From Buxus sempervirens (lineage: Eukaryota; Streptophyta; Magnoliopsida; Buxales; Buxaceae), in assembly GCA_947561395.2 (NCBI GenBank), contig OX387183.1, positions 6,567,883 through 6,631,882 of the forward strand: a stretch of 64,000 nt of DNA. The letters are read 5' to 3'. Each line of letters starts with the position of its first letter. Within the stretch, counting starts at the first letter, position 1. Below, piece by piece: positions 58,501 to 61,852 of this stretch. The notes under the pieces were generated by a model, which saw only the letters and a list, made by a program, of their open reading frames with translations, was not told the DNA's origin and did no database searches. Made by a program: the position numbers and the translations under genes.

Positions 58501-61187
58501 GAATTACTAGCTTATAAGGGCAAACTAAAACAATTAATTACATTGAGCATATTGCAATTGTCACTTTCTAGAGGGGACATAAATGCAATAACTAACCAAA
58601 TGTAGGGAGATTTCAACCTTATTTAAAAACATAACAGGATGCATTTGTAATTTCATCAAAATATAATGCTGATTTTGTTTGACTATCAAGTTAATTTTTT
58701 TTTTTTTTTTTTGATTGGTTTTATATTCAACTATCAAGCTCAACAATCAACCATTTGTGTTAAGTAAAGGAGACGACAGAAGATGACGAATGCTTGTAGG
58801 TCTTCCTCTCTCATCCTCCCTCCCTCCTTCCTTCACTTCCTCCCTCCCTCCCTCCCTTCTTCCCTCCCTCTCTCCTCCCTTAGCAGATTGTTGAATACAT
58901 CTTTGGATCCATTTTTTTATAAACCATCTGATGTAACACATAAATAACTAAAAGATGTCTCCAGTGGGGGGAATGTGAGGGAGAAGATGTGGAGATTTAT
59001 CTCCAAGTTTCTCATTTTTAGCTACATAATAACAGTCTGAAGCCTTTTGGATCTATAAAGTATCAATATTACGTCTGATAGATGGAAGGAGTCCACTACA
59101 CTATCCATTATCAACATCGTGGTTTAGTGCAATGGACAAACCATGTTCTTGAAGTCTATGAATGCATCCAATAAAATTAAGAATGCAAATAACACTGCAA
59201 GATTGTTAAAGAAGTTTTTGAAAAGGTATGCAAATGAAATTCAATTCAGTTCATGATAAACTATAGACTGCATTAGTAAAGAGTAGGAAGCCTTTAATTA
59301 AAAGACAAATAATTTATTGGATATCAAATGCAGAACATTGAATTTATCTGTACTCAAAGTCATTACACAAAAATAACCTGCTTTGAATGTTTTGTTAAGT
59401 GCTAAAACTATCACAAACTTCATATTCAACCATAACTGCTTACTATCAAAGATGACAGAGTTGTATCATAAATATATTTTGTGAGCCAGAGTTATATAAT
59501 TTGCAACAACAAAACTATTTTAAAGAACATTCATAGCCATCTGCAGAGTTAACAGCTCTTTTCATACGAGATGATCGAAACAGTCACTCACAGTCATATT
59601 CCAAAAGATATGATGACACAAAGATGATAGAGGACATACTGTTCGTGAATGCTTTCTAGGGTAAAGTTGAAGACATCATGGGCTATCCTAAACCTATTTA
59701 TAGAGTGATAAGAGTTGCTACTACAAATTCCCAGCCCATGATGGTATATTCTATTCAGACAACGAAGTATCAAATCAAAACTGCTGCACACAGATCATAC
59801 AAATGAGTTGAAAATTCAATAAATAATAACTGTTCAACACCCCTGAGCATCTTCTTCATGTCAGTAATAAATATTAGTTTATTATTTGACGCTTCAATCT
59901 TAAATGCCTGTTATTTAAACTTAATTTTTTTTAAGAAAATTCCTAATTTTGCTTTTATTTTGAATTTAAATGGCAGCAAATTTATAAATCACAAGTACTA
60001 TTACATCCACAAACTTAGATTTCATGATTTTTTAAATTCAGCTATATGTGATTTGTATAACAAATTGGATCCCAAGTCCGAAACAGAAGGAGAATTGAAG
60101 AATGAGGTCAAATTTATGTTGTATATTTCATAATAAATTTCAAAATATTTTTTTTGTACAAATGTATCTATTGCTGGATCACAAGATCTAACAGCAAAAA
60201 GTCCGCAAATTGTTTTCCCCACAATGAGTATTTGTTTATTAAAAGTAAACTTTCAAAATATTTTCGCTTAGATTAATGAACCATGCTGGATCATACAATC
60301 AAACAGACAATATTGAAAAGTCTGCAAGGTATTTTCCCCGCAACGATTAGGCTACACCAGATTAGCGTTTACAGTTAAGACACCATCTACAAATGCCCTA
60401 CCTGAAATCTTAGAGATTTCAAACTTGATCACTGATTTTTTATTTTCAATTTTTTTCTCCTTTGTTCCTTTTGAGAAGGAGACGCATTTTAATACATTGG
60501 CAAAGAATGAAAAGACACGCAAGATAAAAAAAAACTGAGGACAGAAAGAAGGAAAAGCCACTATGCATCATGTGCGTGTTTACATGTCAAACAAAACAAA
60601 TGAAAGTGAGGACCATAATAATGACGTCGAATGCAATATAACAGACACGAGATTCGATAATAAGAGTTTACAGAGGCTTACAGTGTTCTGTCATCTAATG
60701 GACCCAATTTTGGATCATACAATCCACCAGGCACGGGTCTCTCCACGTTATCAAGTAGAATTGGATTCGTAATCTTTTGGACACTATGACTCCTAACCTC
60801 TTCATCGGTCATAAAACTAAAATGAACAGCTTCAACACATTCTGTCGCCCCCTGCACCAAAATGTCACCCACTAATCATGTATCTAAGATCACCAGCAAA
60901 TACAAAAACATCGAGAAGAACCTAATTATCATCAAAACATAAGACTACACTCCTTTTTCTTTTTTTTCTCGTTTTCATTTTTTTTGGATAATATTGCATC
61001 TCAGAACTCTCGTCAATTAGAACAGTTAAGTCATTCAAGCCAGAAGAACCTCCGGAAAAAATTAATCACGCATAATCTTGAGATAATTTACAGAACAAGA
61101 TTCAGCCAATTAGCGAAATCAACTAAAAGCATACACGCACGCACACAGAGGGCGGGGGAAGCAAGAGACCTCTGTAGTATGAGCCAT
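2127..61187 (-). CDS. NRPA1: RNA polymerase I largest subunit (NRPA1/RPA190), 5' half, 15 exons
   Basis: This subunit forms the active centre of nucleolar RNA polymerase I, which transcribes the 35S/45S rRNA precursor. Joining 61187-61170, 60851-60682, 53678-53519, 53362-53093, 44446-44162, 43982-43803, 26920-26758, 17884-17700, 16173-15910, 8488-8400, 8273-8126, 8002-7787, 7561-7295, 7207-7066 and 2332-2127 gives 2,763 nt (921 codons) with no stop and GT/AG at every border. Visible landmarks are zinc ligands C64, C67, C74 and H77; a second C104-x2-C107 pair; the [14 protein letters not shown] motif (residues 563-576); and the metal-A loop with D600, D602 and D604. The wording of that loop and of the following [20 protein letters not shown] segment is Pol I type, as I know the family, rather than Pol II, III, IV or V. 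Family members are about 1,650 residues, so roughly the last 730 lie left of base 1. Introns total about 56 kb and are filled with transposons. Confidence 0.94.
2333..4036. other. Intron 14 sequence without recognised feature
   Basis: AT-rich, no convincing coding or repeat signal by eye. A short A-run at 3949-3961 and small ORFs are not supported by homology I can see. Confidence 0.4.
4037..4230 (+). mobile_element. 5'-truncated L1 (family 1) 3' end with TSD
   Basis: A 194-bp insert flanked by ATAAGGACACAA at 4025-4036 and 4231-4242. The 3' UTR reads TACACTCCATACTTTCATAT, a TA run, then CTTCATTATTCATC + poly(A), the same tail as family-1 copies at 31.3, 37.6 and 56.4 kb. Confidence 0.88.
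4670..5275 (+). mobile_element. L1 3' end with RNase H remnant
   Basis: The translation [20 protein letters not shown] is the C-terminal RNase H segment of plant L1 ORF2 (usual form LN..F.HVPR..N..D..LA). The 3' UTR ends TTTATGAATGAAATTCCTAC..GCTGATCAAAAAA. The RNase H part opens with a 45-bp tandem duplication (separate entry). It is similar to the LINE at 10.15-11.5 kb. Confidence 0.75.
4681..4803 (+). repeat. 45-bp tandem repeat, 2.7 copies, inside an RNase H remnant
   Basis: Units start at 4681, 4726 and 4771 (GAGATTGAGCTTCAATCATA... / GAGATTGCACTTC... / GACATTGCGCTTC...). The unit is a multiple of three, so the frame stays open through the copies. Confidence 0.92.
6293..6488. mobile_element. 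Small MITE-like element (about 195 bp)
   Basis: Left end AAGCTGCATTTGGATAC (6293) is nearly the reverse complement of the right end ATATCCAAATGCAGCCTT (6471-6488). It is bounded by TTA on each side, as in PIF/Harbinger insertions. It is non-coding; superfamily is inferred from TSD length and terminal sequence only. Confidence 0.45.
6710..6736. repeat. GA-rich microsatellite
   Basis: GGGGGGAGAGAGGGAGAGAGAG-type purine run. Confidence 0.8.
6763..6832. repeat. 35-bp tandem duplication
   Basis: Two copies (6763-6797, 6798-6832) starting AAGAATGCAAATATAATTGT and AAGAATGTAAATATAATTGT; one base differs. Confidence 0.93.
7066..7207 (-). CDS. NRPA1: NRPA1 exon 14 (residues 806-853)
   Basis: It begins [20 protein letters not shown]; the GFTCGVDDL block is conserved in Pol I subunits. 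I placed the donor at ATTG|GTATGG because this phase-1 border joins exon 15 in frame. Other GT sites are nearby, so this 3' border is the least certain internal one. Confidence 0.85.
7295..7561 (-). CDS. NRPA1: NRPA1 exon 13 (residues 717-805)
   Basis: Eighty-nine codons including [20 protein letters not shown] and the conserved [20 protein letters not shown], then [20 protein letters not shown]. This is the pore/funnel region. The acceptor is TATAG|GTGATA and the donor CAG|GTTAGC. Confidence 0.94.
7787..8002 (-). CDS. NRPA1: NRPA1 exon 12 (residues 645-716)
   Basis: Seventy-two codons, from [20 protein letters not shown] to [15 protein letters not shown]. The acceptor is CTTAAG|GACCAC and the donor CAG|GTTAAA. 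It continues directly into [10 protein letters not shown] of exon 13. Confidence 0.94.
8126..8273 (-). CDS. NRPA1: NRPA1 exon 11 (metal-A catalytic loop, residues 595-644)
   Basis: It encodes [20 protein letters not shown] and onward to DPIRGLIQ. D600, D602 and D604 coordinate the catalytic Mg2+ ion (metal A) in every cellular multisubunit RNA polymerase. All three are intact, so there is no sign of inactivation. The donor is CAG|GTTTAA. Confidence 0.97.
8400..8488 (-). CDS. NRPA1: NRPA1 exon 10 (residues 566-595)
   Basis: An 89-nt exon encoding [20 protein letters not shown] through MHYANC. The acceptor is TAACAG|CCTACA and the donor TGCAG|GTTGAT (phase 2). The split Ser595 codon joins exon 11. 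Confidence 0.93.
9215..9602. repeat. Degenerate GGT/GAT trinucleotide tract
   Basis: About 390 bp of imperfect GGT, GTG and GAT triplets on the plus strand. The minus-strand ORF across it is Pro/His/Tyr-rich low complexity and not a protein. Because NRPA1 is transcribed from the minus strand, the G-rich strand is the template. Confidence 0.9.
9794..9830. repeat. (GT)n/(GCGT)n microsatellite
   Basis: GTGCGTGCGTGCGTGTGTGT and following GT units. Confidence 0.9.
9838..10145. mobile_element. CpG-rich hAT-MITE-like fragment
   Basis: It begins CAAGGTTTACTGTTTCGATG, the same end as the hAT MITE at 31993-32343. It continues with CG-rich wording shared with that family (GCACGTCACACTATTTCG, CGCCTCGTTTCGCTTGGCAC). 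No right end was found; a LINE follows directly. Confidence 0.5.
10150..11510 (+). mobile_element. Degenerate L1-type LINE with zinc-binding and RNase H remnants
   Basis: Frames read [73 protein letters not shown], then RNase H wording [19 protein letters not shown] and VVDGD. Several frameshifts and stops break it. It is antisense in NRPA1 intron 9. A poly(A) end is not clear. Confidence 0.8.
11515..12246. other. Intron 9 sequence without recognised feature
   Basis: AT-rich, only short random ORFs; nothing recognised. Confidence 0.4.
12252..14550 (+). mobile_element. Solo LTR (2.3 kb), TSD GATAC
   Basis: It starts TATCAGAACCCC (a likely TG to TA decay of TGTCAGAACCCC) and ends GTGTTCTCACA; the ends are near-inverted (TATCAGAA / TTCTCACA). 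GATAC sits at 12247-12251 and 14551-14555. It contains a TATA box TATAAAA at 12770-12776. Near its 3' end, GGTGCCTAACACCTTCCCAA and GGTGGCGACT are wording known from Ty3/gypsy Tat/Ogre-type LTRs. No internal retrotransposon region is present. Small ORFs inside are not genes. Confidence 0.8.
13800..14290. repeat. Degenerate tandem array (period about 133-150 bp) inside the solo LTR
   Basis: The motifs TTAGAAACTTTCCTTTTTA and CCTTGTATAAAATTTAAC recur at about 13.81, 13.95, 14.08 and 14.23 kb, with ATATTATCAAATTTAGAAAC between them. The best pair (13911 and 14044) is spaced 133 bp. Confidence 0.75.
14960..15390 (+). mobile_element. RTE-type LINE 3' end
   Basis: The translation includes [47 protein letters not shown] and RGRPKKTW (with breaks), the C-terminus of plant RTE-clade reverse transcriptase. 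It ends CCCCCACTTTGGAGGGAACT, then AGCTTATGATGGTGATTATTG, the simple-repeat type 3' end of RTE rather than poly(A). Confidence 0.75.
15391..15909. other. Intron 9 sequence without recognised feature
   Basis: Two near-copies of a 40-bp segment (TTTTAACTAAACTTGGATTT.. at 15557 and TTTTGACTAAACTTAGATTC.. at 15621, each followed by CCATAGAATCAGAATGTAAA) form a short tandem duplication. Otherwise nothing was seen. Confidence 0.5.
15910..16173 (-). CDS. NRPA1: NRPA1 exon 9 (residues 478-565)
   Basis: Eighty-eight codons, from [20 protein letters not shown] to GDIVLVNRQ. The final NRQ joins PTLHKP of exon 10 to make the universal NRQPTLHK active-site motif. The acceptor is ACACAG|AGAGTG and the donor CAG|GTATTG. 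Confidence 0.94.
16174..17699. other. Intron 8, no transposon recognised
   Basis: 1.5 kb with a short GA run at 17349-17365. The minus-strand stretch 17160-17040 has weak tRNA-like A- and B-box wording (see findings). No exon is needed here, because exons 8 and 9 join perfectly. Confidence 0.5.
17700..17884 (-). CDS. NRPA1: NRPA1 exon 8 (residues 416-477)
   Basis: It encodes [20 protein letters not shown], then [20 protein letters not shown], matching the conserved K(E/D)G.FR...GKRV..(S/A)RSVISPDP block of largest subunits, and ends LRLTYPE. The acceptor is TGGTAG|GTCAAC and the donor GAG|GTAATG. Confidence 0.94.
18157..18238. repeat. 48-bp tandem duplication with GA run
   Basis: AAGAACAAAGTATGTTATAC (18157) recurs as AAGAACAAGGTATGTTTTAC (18205). 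Each is followed by ATAC and a GAGAGAG run. Confidence 0.85.
18300..19300. other. Very AT-rich intron 7 stretch
   Basis: About 1 kb dominated by A/T runs (AAAATATTTT-type). No coding or repeat identity was recognised. Confidence 0.5.
19310..19735. mobile_element. hAT-like non-autonomous remnant with snRNA-type promoter motif
   Basis: It begins AGGAGTGTCAATTGGTTCAA and is rich in AACC/GGTT wording like the hAT element at 36.6 kb. TTTATTTCAGTTCAAGTTCT occurs twice (19429 and 19697). Between them lie ATTCCACATCG (19522-19532) and TTTATA (19564-19569), spaced 31 bp. Confidence 0.4.
20108..21525 (-). mobile_element. L1-type LINE (family 1), 3' half of ORF2, minus strand
   Basis: The poly(T) at 20108-20119 is its tail. 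Reading leftward it gives [65 protein letters not shown] and the zinc-binding part [20 protein letters not shown]. It is broken by frameshifts and a C run (20754-20766). It is sense with respect to NRPA1 (intron 7). Confidence 0.85.
21526..21865 (-). mobile_element. Second L1 fragment fused to the 20.1-21.5 kb copy
   Basis: The minus-strand translation reads [20 protein letters not shown], then [39 protein letters not shown]. That is the ORF2 region lying downstream of the thumb, yet here it sits upstream of a thumb segment. Two separate copies, or a rearrangement, meet near 21525. Confidence 0.65.
21900..23160 (-). mobile_element. RTE-type LINE reverse transcriptase remnant
   Basis: Minus-strand wording includes [40 protein letters not shown] and [11 protein letters not shown]. 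This is the RTE-clade segment around the YADD box, with the DD lost (FANLVLVD where FADDIVLVD is expected). Upstream parts match the clade's antisense wording down to about 23.1 kb. Heavily decayed. Confidence 0.7.
23161..24985. other. Intron 7 stretch, nothing firmly recognised
   Basis: AT-rich. The part 23.96-24.56 kb could be older RTE sequence on the minus strand ([20 protein letters not shown]), but I could not place it in a known domain. Confidence 0.3.
25003..25399 (+). mobile_element. 5'-truncated L1 (family 2) with 17-bp TSD (1 mismatch)
   Basis: Flanked by AACTTCAATATACAAGA (24986-25002) and AACTTCAATATGCAAGA (25400-25416). It starts in the zinc-binding domain (ESVDHMLC..), carries the 3' UTR hairpin GTACACTCTTGGTATAC near 25218-25233, and ends TTATTACCGATCG + A. 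A second tail in reverse (poly(T) at 25267-25281 then GATAAGTAATG) suggests a nested mini-insertion. Confidence 0.85.
25350..25383. repeat. Perfect 15-bp inverted repeat with GAAA loop
   Basis: AAATATATTTATTAC (25350-25364), GAAA (25365-25368), GTAATAAATATATTT (25369-25383). In RNA the loop would be a C(GAAA)G GNRA tetraloop. It lies within the L1 tail region. Confidence 0.95.
25417..26757. other. Intron 7 stretch next to exon 7, nothing recognised
   Basis: No coding or repeat signal that I can support. Confidence 0.4.
26758..26920 (-). CDS. NRPA1: NRPA1 exon 7 (residues 362-416)
   Basis: It encodes [20 protein letters not shown] through [18 protein letters not shown]. The acceptor is TTTTAG|GTTATG and the donor AGTG|GTGAAA (phase 1). 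An 8.9-kb intron follows. Confidence 0.92.
27785..29003 (+). mobile_element. RTE-type LINE, reverse transcriptase to 3' end, degenerate
   Basis: Frames give [29 protein letters not shown], then [40 protein letters not shown] and finally [20 protein letters not shown]. It ends AACCCCACTTTGGTGGGAAA and TGATGATGATAATGATGATG. Many frameshifts. The 3' end has a CCCAC-TTTG-GTGGG hairpin (28954-28967). Confidence 0.8.
29337..31330 (+). mobile_element. L1-type LINE (family 1) with zinc-binding and RNase H domains
   Basis: It runs from the RT thumb ([39 protein letters not shown]) through [20 protein letters not shown] and [20 protein letters not shown] to an RNase H segment ([55 protein letters not shown]). 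The tail is CATTATTCATCAAAAAA, then a TA run. At least four frameshifts. It is antisense in NRPA1 intron 6. Confidence 0.88.
31490..31885. mobile_element. CpG-rich hAT-MITE family copy, split by TA microsatellites
   Basis: It begins CAAGGTTTACCATTTCGGTG (31490) and contains AACATGCCGCCAAGTGAGAA and CTCGACACGCTACTGCGTTT, the wording of the copy at 31993-32343. The right terminus was not identified. Confidence 0.55.
31580..31676. repeat. Paired (TA)n microsatellites with duplicated leader
   Basis: AAAAGCAATAGA precedes each of two long TA runs, so a leader plus (TA)n has been duplicated. Confidence 0.9.
31993..32343. mobile_element. Non-autonomous hAT element (MITE), 8-bp TSD ACTACAAA
   Basis: ACTACAAA occurs at 31985-31992 and 32344-32351. 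The left end CAGTGTTTACCATTTCGGTG and right end (reverse complement CAAGGTTTACTGTTTCGGTG) form terminal inverted repeats. The interior is strikingly CpG-rich (GCGAAACGGGGTGACGTGCC). It is non-coding. The 8-bp TSD and CA(G/A)-start ends indicate hAT. Confidence 0.82.
32352..33125. other. Intron 6 stretch, nothing recognised
   Basis: AT-rich, no supported feature. Confidence 0.4.
33313..33762 (-). mobile_element. 5'-truncated L1 with RNase H, TSD GCCTAATTACT
   Basis: An 11-bp TSD at 33302-33312 and 33763-33773. The tail is poly(T) then GATAAGTGATGAAATTTTAT. The minus-strand translation [20 protein letters not shown] and [20 protein letters not shown] is the end of the L1 RNase H domain. Confidence 0.9.
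34879..34906. repeat. Poly(T) run bounded by G-rich sequence
   Basis: About 28 T between GGGGGGTG and GGAGGGGGGTGGGG. It may be the tail of a decayed minus-strand insertion. Confidence 0.85.
35105..35655 (+). mobile_element. 5'-truncated L1 (family 2), zinc-binding domain to tail
   Basis: The frame reads [40 protein letters not shown] and [17 protein letters not shown]. The 3' UTR has TGTACAC-TGTTG-GTGTACA (35576-35594) and ends TTATCAATCAAAAAAA. Flanks resemble each other (ATATCCCATGCACACGCAT / ATATCTCACATGCACGCGCA), an imperfect TSD. Confidence 0.85.
36156..36320 (-). mobile_element. L1 tail fragment (165 bp) with perfect 16-bp TSD
   Basis: AAATTATTTATTTCTT at 36140-36155 and 36321-36336. 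The poly(T), then GATCGATAATG, marks the 3' end of a minus-strand L1. No coding remains. Confidence 0.9.
36631..37316. mobile_element. Non-autonomous hAT element (686 bp), TSD GTGAGATC
   Basis: GTGAGATC lies at 36623-36630 and 37317-37324. The left end TAGGGATGCAACTCAG is the inverse of the right end CTGAACCGAGTTGCACCCTTA. The interior is rich in GGTTTGGTTCGG repeats. It is non-coding and contains a 40-base C run. It is nested inside an L1 that itself sits in an RTE element. Confidence 0.9.
36944..36995. repeat. (GC)n followed by a 40-base poly(C) run
   Basis: GCGCGCGCGCGC, then C from 36956 to 36995. Unusual in otherwise AT-rich DNA. Confidence 0.95.
37531..37571. repeat. (TA)n microsatellite in L1 3' UTR
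   Basis: About 20 TA units directly before the L1 tail CATCTTCATTATTCATC. Confidence 0.9.
39027..39181 (+). mobile_element. L1 (family 2) tail nested in the solo LTR
   Basis: It carries CTTGGTGTACAGATTTGTAATCC, then TTATTACCGGACAAAAAA. AATTAGGA flanks it (39019-39026 and 39182-39189), a plausible short TSD. Confidence 0.7.
40867..42400. mobile_element. Possible nested LTR-like segment inside the solo LTR
   Basis: The stretch CTGTGGAAATCGACCTTGGG and TTGACACTCCTGCACTTGGG near 42.22-42.29 kb resembles the 3' end of LTRs that lie just before a primer-binding site. It does not fit the Del/Tekay wording on either side. I could not fix termini or a TSD. Confidence 0.35.
43233..43802. other. Intron 6 stretch beside exon 6, nothing recognised
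   Basis: No coding or repeat assignment. Confidence 0.4.
43803..43982 (-). CDS. NRPA1: NRPA1 exon 6 (residues 302-361)
   Basis: Sixty codons, from [20 protein letters not shown] to the conserved [15 protein letters not shown]. The acceptor is CCACAG|GTGAAA and the donor TCT|GTGAGC (phase 0). It continues into VMEHPQT of exon 7 after the largest intron (16,882 bp). Confidence 0.92.
44162..44446 (-). CDS. NRPA1: NRPA1 exon 5 (residues 207-301)
   Basis: Ninety-five codons, starting [20 protein letters not shown]. An acidic, variable stretch ([13 protein letters not shown]...) precedes a basic [19 protein letters not shown] and the end GPLLPSE. The acceptor is TTGTAG|AGTGGT and the donor GAG|GTATAC. 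Confidence 0.92.
44835..45230. mobile_element. Possible further copy of the CpG-rich hAT MITE family
   Basis: The left wording CTAGTGTTTACAGTATCGCTGGCATGCC resembles the termini at 31993 and 9838. The rest is diverged and no right end or TSD was seen. A poly(T) run at 45246-45263 follows. Confidence 0.3.
45428..48255 (-). mobile_element. L1-type LINE (family 2), best-preserved ORF2, minus strand
   Basis: The tail is poly(T) + GGATCAATAATGG at 45428. Reading down the minus strand, it has [20 protein letters not shown] (48.2 kb), the RT fingers [14 protein letters not shown] and [52 protein letters not shown], the [12 protein letters not shown] catalytic box (shifted one frame, near 47.16 kb), [11 protein letters not shown], then thumb and zinc-binding [18 protein letters not shown]. 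Only the endonuclease part is missing. It is sense to NRPA1 in intron 4. Frameshifts near 47.16 and 47.64 kb and stops make it inactive. Confidence 0.92.
48250..48965 (+). mobile_element. L1-type LINE fragment (zinc-binding region), plus strand
   Basis: The mixed frames read [35 protein letters not shown] and an [14 protein letters not shown] segment. It abuts the minus-strand L1 head-to-head near 48.25 kb. Confidence 0.75.
49030..49295 (+). mobile_element. 5'-truncated L1 (family 2) 3' end
   Basis: It encodes [20 protein letters not shown], then [20 protein letters not shown]; the 1784-2010 copy has the same end. It has hairpin TGTACACC-TTT-GGTGTACA (49214-49232) and tail CTTCATTACCGATCAAAAA. 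No clear TSD. Confidence 0.88.
49975..50335 (-). mobile_element. L1-type LINE (family 1) fragment
   Basis: The minus strand reads [26 protein letters not shown], the linker before the zinc-binding domain (compare VAKVLSWTPSGISWNLRPP at 570-640). Confidence 0.7.
50340..51090. other. Intron 4 stretch, nothing recognised
   Basis: No supported feature. Confidence 0.4.
51095..51680 (-). mobile_element. L1 3' end with RNase H remnant
   Basis: The minus-strand translation has [39 protein letters not shown] and [18 protein letters not shown], the L1 RNase H domain. The tail reverse-complements to CTATTCATTACTCATACTAAAAAATAA-like sequence (51090-51115). Confidence 0.75.
51690..53092. other. Intron 4 stretch beside exon 4, nothing recognised
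   Basis: AT-rich with no supported gene or repeat. Confidence 0.4.
53093..53362 (-). CDS. NRPA1: NRPA1 exon 4 (clamp, residues 117-206)
   Basis: Ninety codons, from [20 protein letters not shown] to [23 protein letters not shown]186 and C189 probably complete the second zinc site with C104 and C107. The acceptor is TTTTAG|GTTCAG and the donor ATG|GTATGT (phase 0). Confidence 0.93.
53519..53678 (-). CDS. NRPA1: NRPA1 exon 3 (zinc-binding, residues 63-116)
   Basis: It reads [20 protein letters not shown] and later [15 protein letters not shown]64, C67, C74 and H77 match the N-terminal zinc site of the RNA polymerase largest-subunit clamp; C104 and C107 begin the second site. It has no ATG, so a simple ORF scan misses it. 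The acceptor is ATGCAG|TTGTAA and the donor CGG|GTAGTG (phase 0). Confidence 0.92.
53942..55576 (+). mobile_element. Solo LTR (1.6 kb), TSD TTGAG/TTGAA, related to 38.7-43.2 kb
   Basis: It starts TGTAACACCCTAATATTTCG and ends AAGGCTTTACA. Flanks are TTGAG (53937-53941) and TTGAA (55577-55581). Its right part (GTGCACTCTAATGTTGTTTC, ATATGTGGATTTTAGTCTCA, CAAGGTCTTGGCA) parallels 42.95-43.02 kb. It contains a nested L1 tail (54590-54852); without it the LTR is about 1.36 kb. Confidence 0.78.
54590..54852 (+). mobile_element. L1 tail nested in the solo LTR, TSD AAACATAATTA
   Basis: An 11-bp TSD at 54579-54589 and 54853-54863. The 3' end is AATAATCTTCATTATTCATT + poly(A). No coding recognised. 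Confidence 0.87.
55610..56400 (+). mobile_element. L1 (family 1) 3' end, zinc-binding domain to tail
   Basis: It reads [20 protein letters not shown]-like wording, [20 protein letters not shown], then a frame with [20 protein letters not shown] and [20 protein letters not shown]. The tail is TA run + CTTCATTATTTATCAAAAAT. It is adjacent to the right end of the solo LTR. Confidence 0.85.
57704..57789 (+). mobile_element. 86-bp LINE tail insertion with 13-bp TSD (1 mismatch)
   Basis: AAAACAACTACGC (57691-57703) and AAAACAACTATGC (57790-57802) flank it. The insert ends GAATGAAATTTCGTCAATTATC, then an AAAT run. The single TSD difference is a CpG decay. Confidence 0.75.
57803..58680. other. Intron 2 stretch, nothing recognised
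   Basis: AT-rich, no supported feature. A poly(T) at 58697-58713 may be the end of a minus-strand insertion. Confidence 0.35.
58799..58880. repeat. CCCT/CTTC polypyrimidine tract (GGGA-rich on NRPA1 strand)
   Basis: CTCCCTCCCTCCCTCCCTTC and flanking pyrimidines. The NRPA1 transcript strand would read GGGAGGGAGGGAGGGAGGAAG. Confidence 0.92.
58900..60681. other. Intron 2 stretch beside exon 2, nothing coding
   Basis: A loosely repeated pair occurs around 60174 and 60288 (GCTGGATCA..., AAAAGTC(C/T)GCAA, TTTTCCCC(A/G)CAA), an old duplication of about 65 bp. No genes recognised. Confidence 0.45.
60682..60851 (-). CDS. NRPA1: NRPA1 exon 2 (residues 7-63)
   Basis: It encodes [20 protein letters not shown], then the conserved N-terminal segment ending [16 protein letters not shown]. 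The acceptor is TGCAG|GGGGCG and the donor ACACT|GTAAGC (phase 2). The Leu63 codon is split with exon 3. Confidence 0.93.
61170..61187 (-). CDS. NRPA1: NRPA1 exon 1 (residues 1-6)
   Basis: An 18-nt first coding exon encodes MAHTTE. The start was chosen because plant NRPA1 proteins begin MAH..TTEGA and exon 2 resumes in phase with GATECVEAV. The donor GAG|GTCTCT is weak beyond the GT. Without splicing, the frame would depend on a GTG inside the intron. Confidence 0.8.
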
Positions 61188-61366
61188 AGTCCTCGAAGTT
61201 TCAGAGACTATTTGTGAAGATATTCAGGCGAAGAGCATATGAACTAGGGTTTCTACGTCGTTGTTTTATGCCGTTGGAGGAGGCACAGTGACACTGAGAA
61301 ACCCTTTGCGGGTTAACGAAGCCGGATGTCTAAAGGAAAGAATTCCGGGCCGGTGTATTTTTATTT
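61188..61366 (-). promoter_or_regulatory. NRPA1 5' UTR and core promoter region
   Basis: About 180 bp separate the NRPA1 start codon from the probable MULE end at about 61367. On the minus strand a telo-box AAACCCTA lies at 61252-61245, 58-65 bp before the ATG. In plants that motif is typical of promoters of translation and ribosome-biogenesis genes. No clear TATA box was seen; the transcription start is not identifiable by eye. Confidence 0.5.
61245..61252 (-). promoter_or_regulatory. telo-box AAACCCTA upstream of NRPA1
   Basis: The plus-strand bases read TAGGGTTT, so the minus (gene) strand reads AAACCCTA. Telo-boxes recur in plant genes for the translational apparatus. Function here is inferred from position only. 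Confidence 0.5.
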
Positions 61367-61852
61367 GGGAAAATTTCGAATACACCCGTCTTTTGCAAAA
61401 TAAATACAAAAACAGTCGTTGAAAAGTCTTACCTACCGATTCATGCCATTTTTCAAAAATATTTACCAAGTGGTCCGAAAACACTGTAGCAGATTTCGCA
61501 TACCCCATTTTGCCCTTCCCTCTTCGTTCGAACAAAGCCCTGTCGTTCTCAAAGAATCGACCATTGGCGCGAAACCCTTTGGAGGCTTCCCTGAGCGACA
61601 GCGACCCATCATCCCAGCGTGAGAATCGACCATTGGCGCTTGCGATTGAGAAGTTTTGAAAGCCATTGTAACCCCTCTCATTTCTACCATCGCACGGATT
61701 CATCTGGTTTGTTTGGGGCTTGCATCTGTCGAGCGAAGAAGAAAATGGCCGTGGAGGGTTTCAATCTGGAGTTTTGTTGCAGCACATTTATTTCGTAGAG
61801 GAATCACTGCAAGGTATGAACCGATTTTCCCTAAGCATAATCTTTTGTGAAA

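Noticed and set aside
58747-58941. Gly/Glu/Arg-rich minus-strand ORF
   Set aside because: Translation of the CCCT polypyrimidine tract.
60852-60872. Start of NRPA1 within intron 1 (GTG-initiated MGDILVQ...)
   Set aside because: A small first exon MAHTTE with GT donor matches the known plant N-terminus and uses ATG.
61266-61850. ORFs of 60-145 codons on both strands upstream of NRPA1
   Set aside because: They overlap each other and the probable MULE terminal repeat; no recognisable domain.
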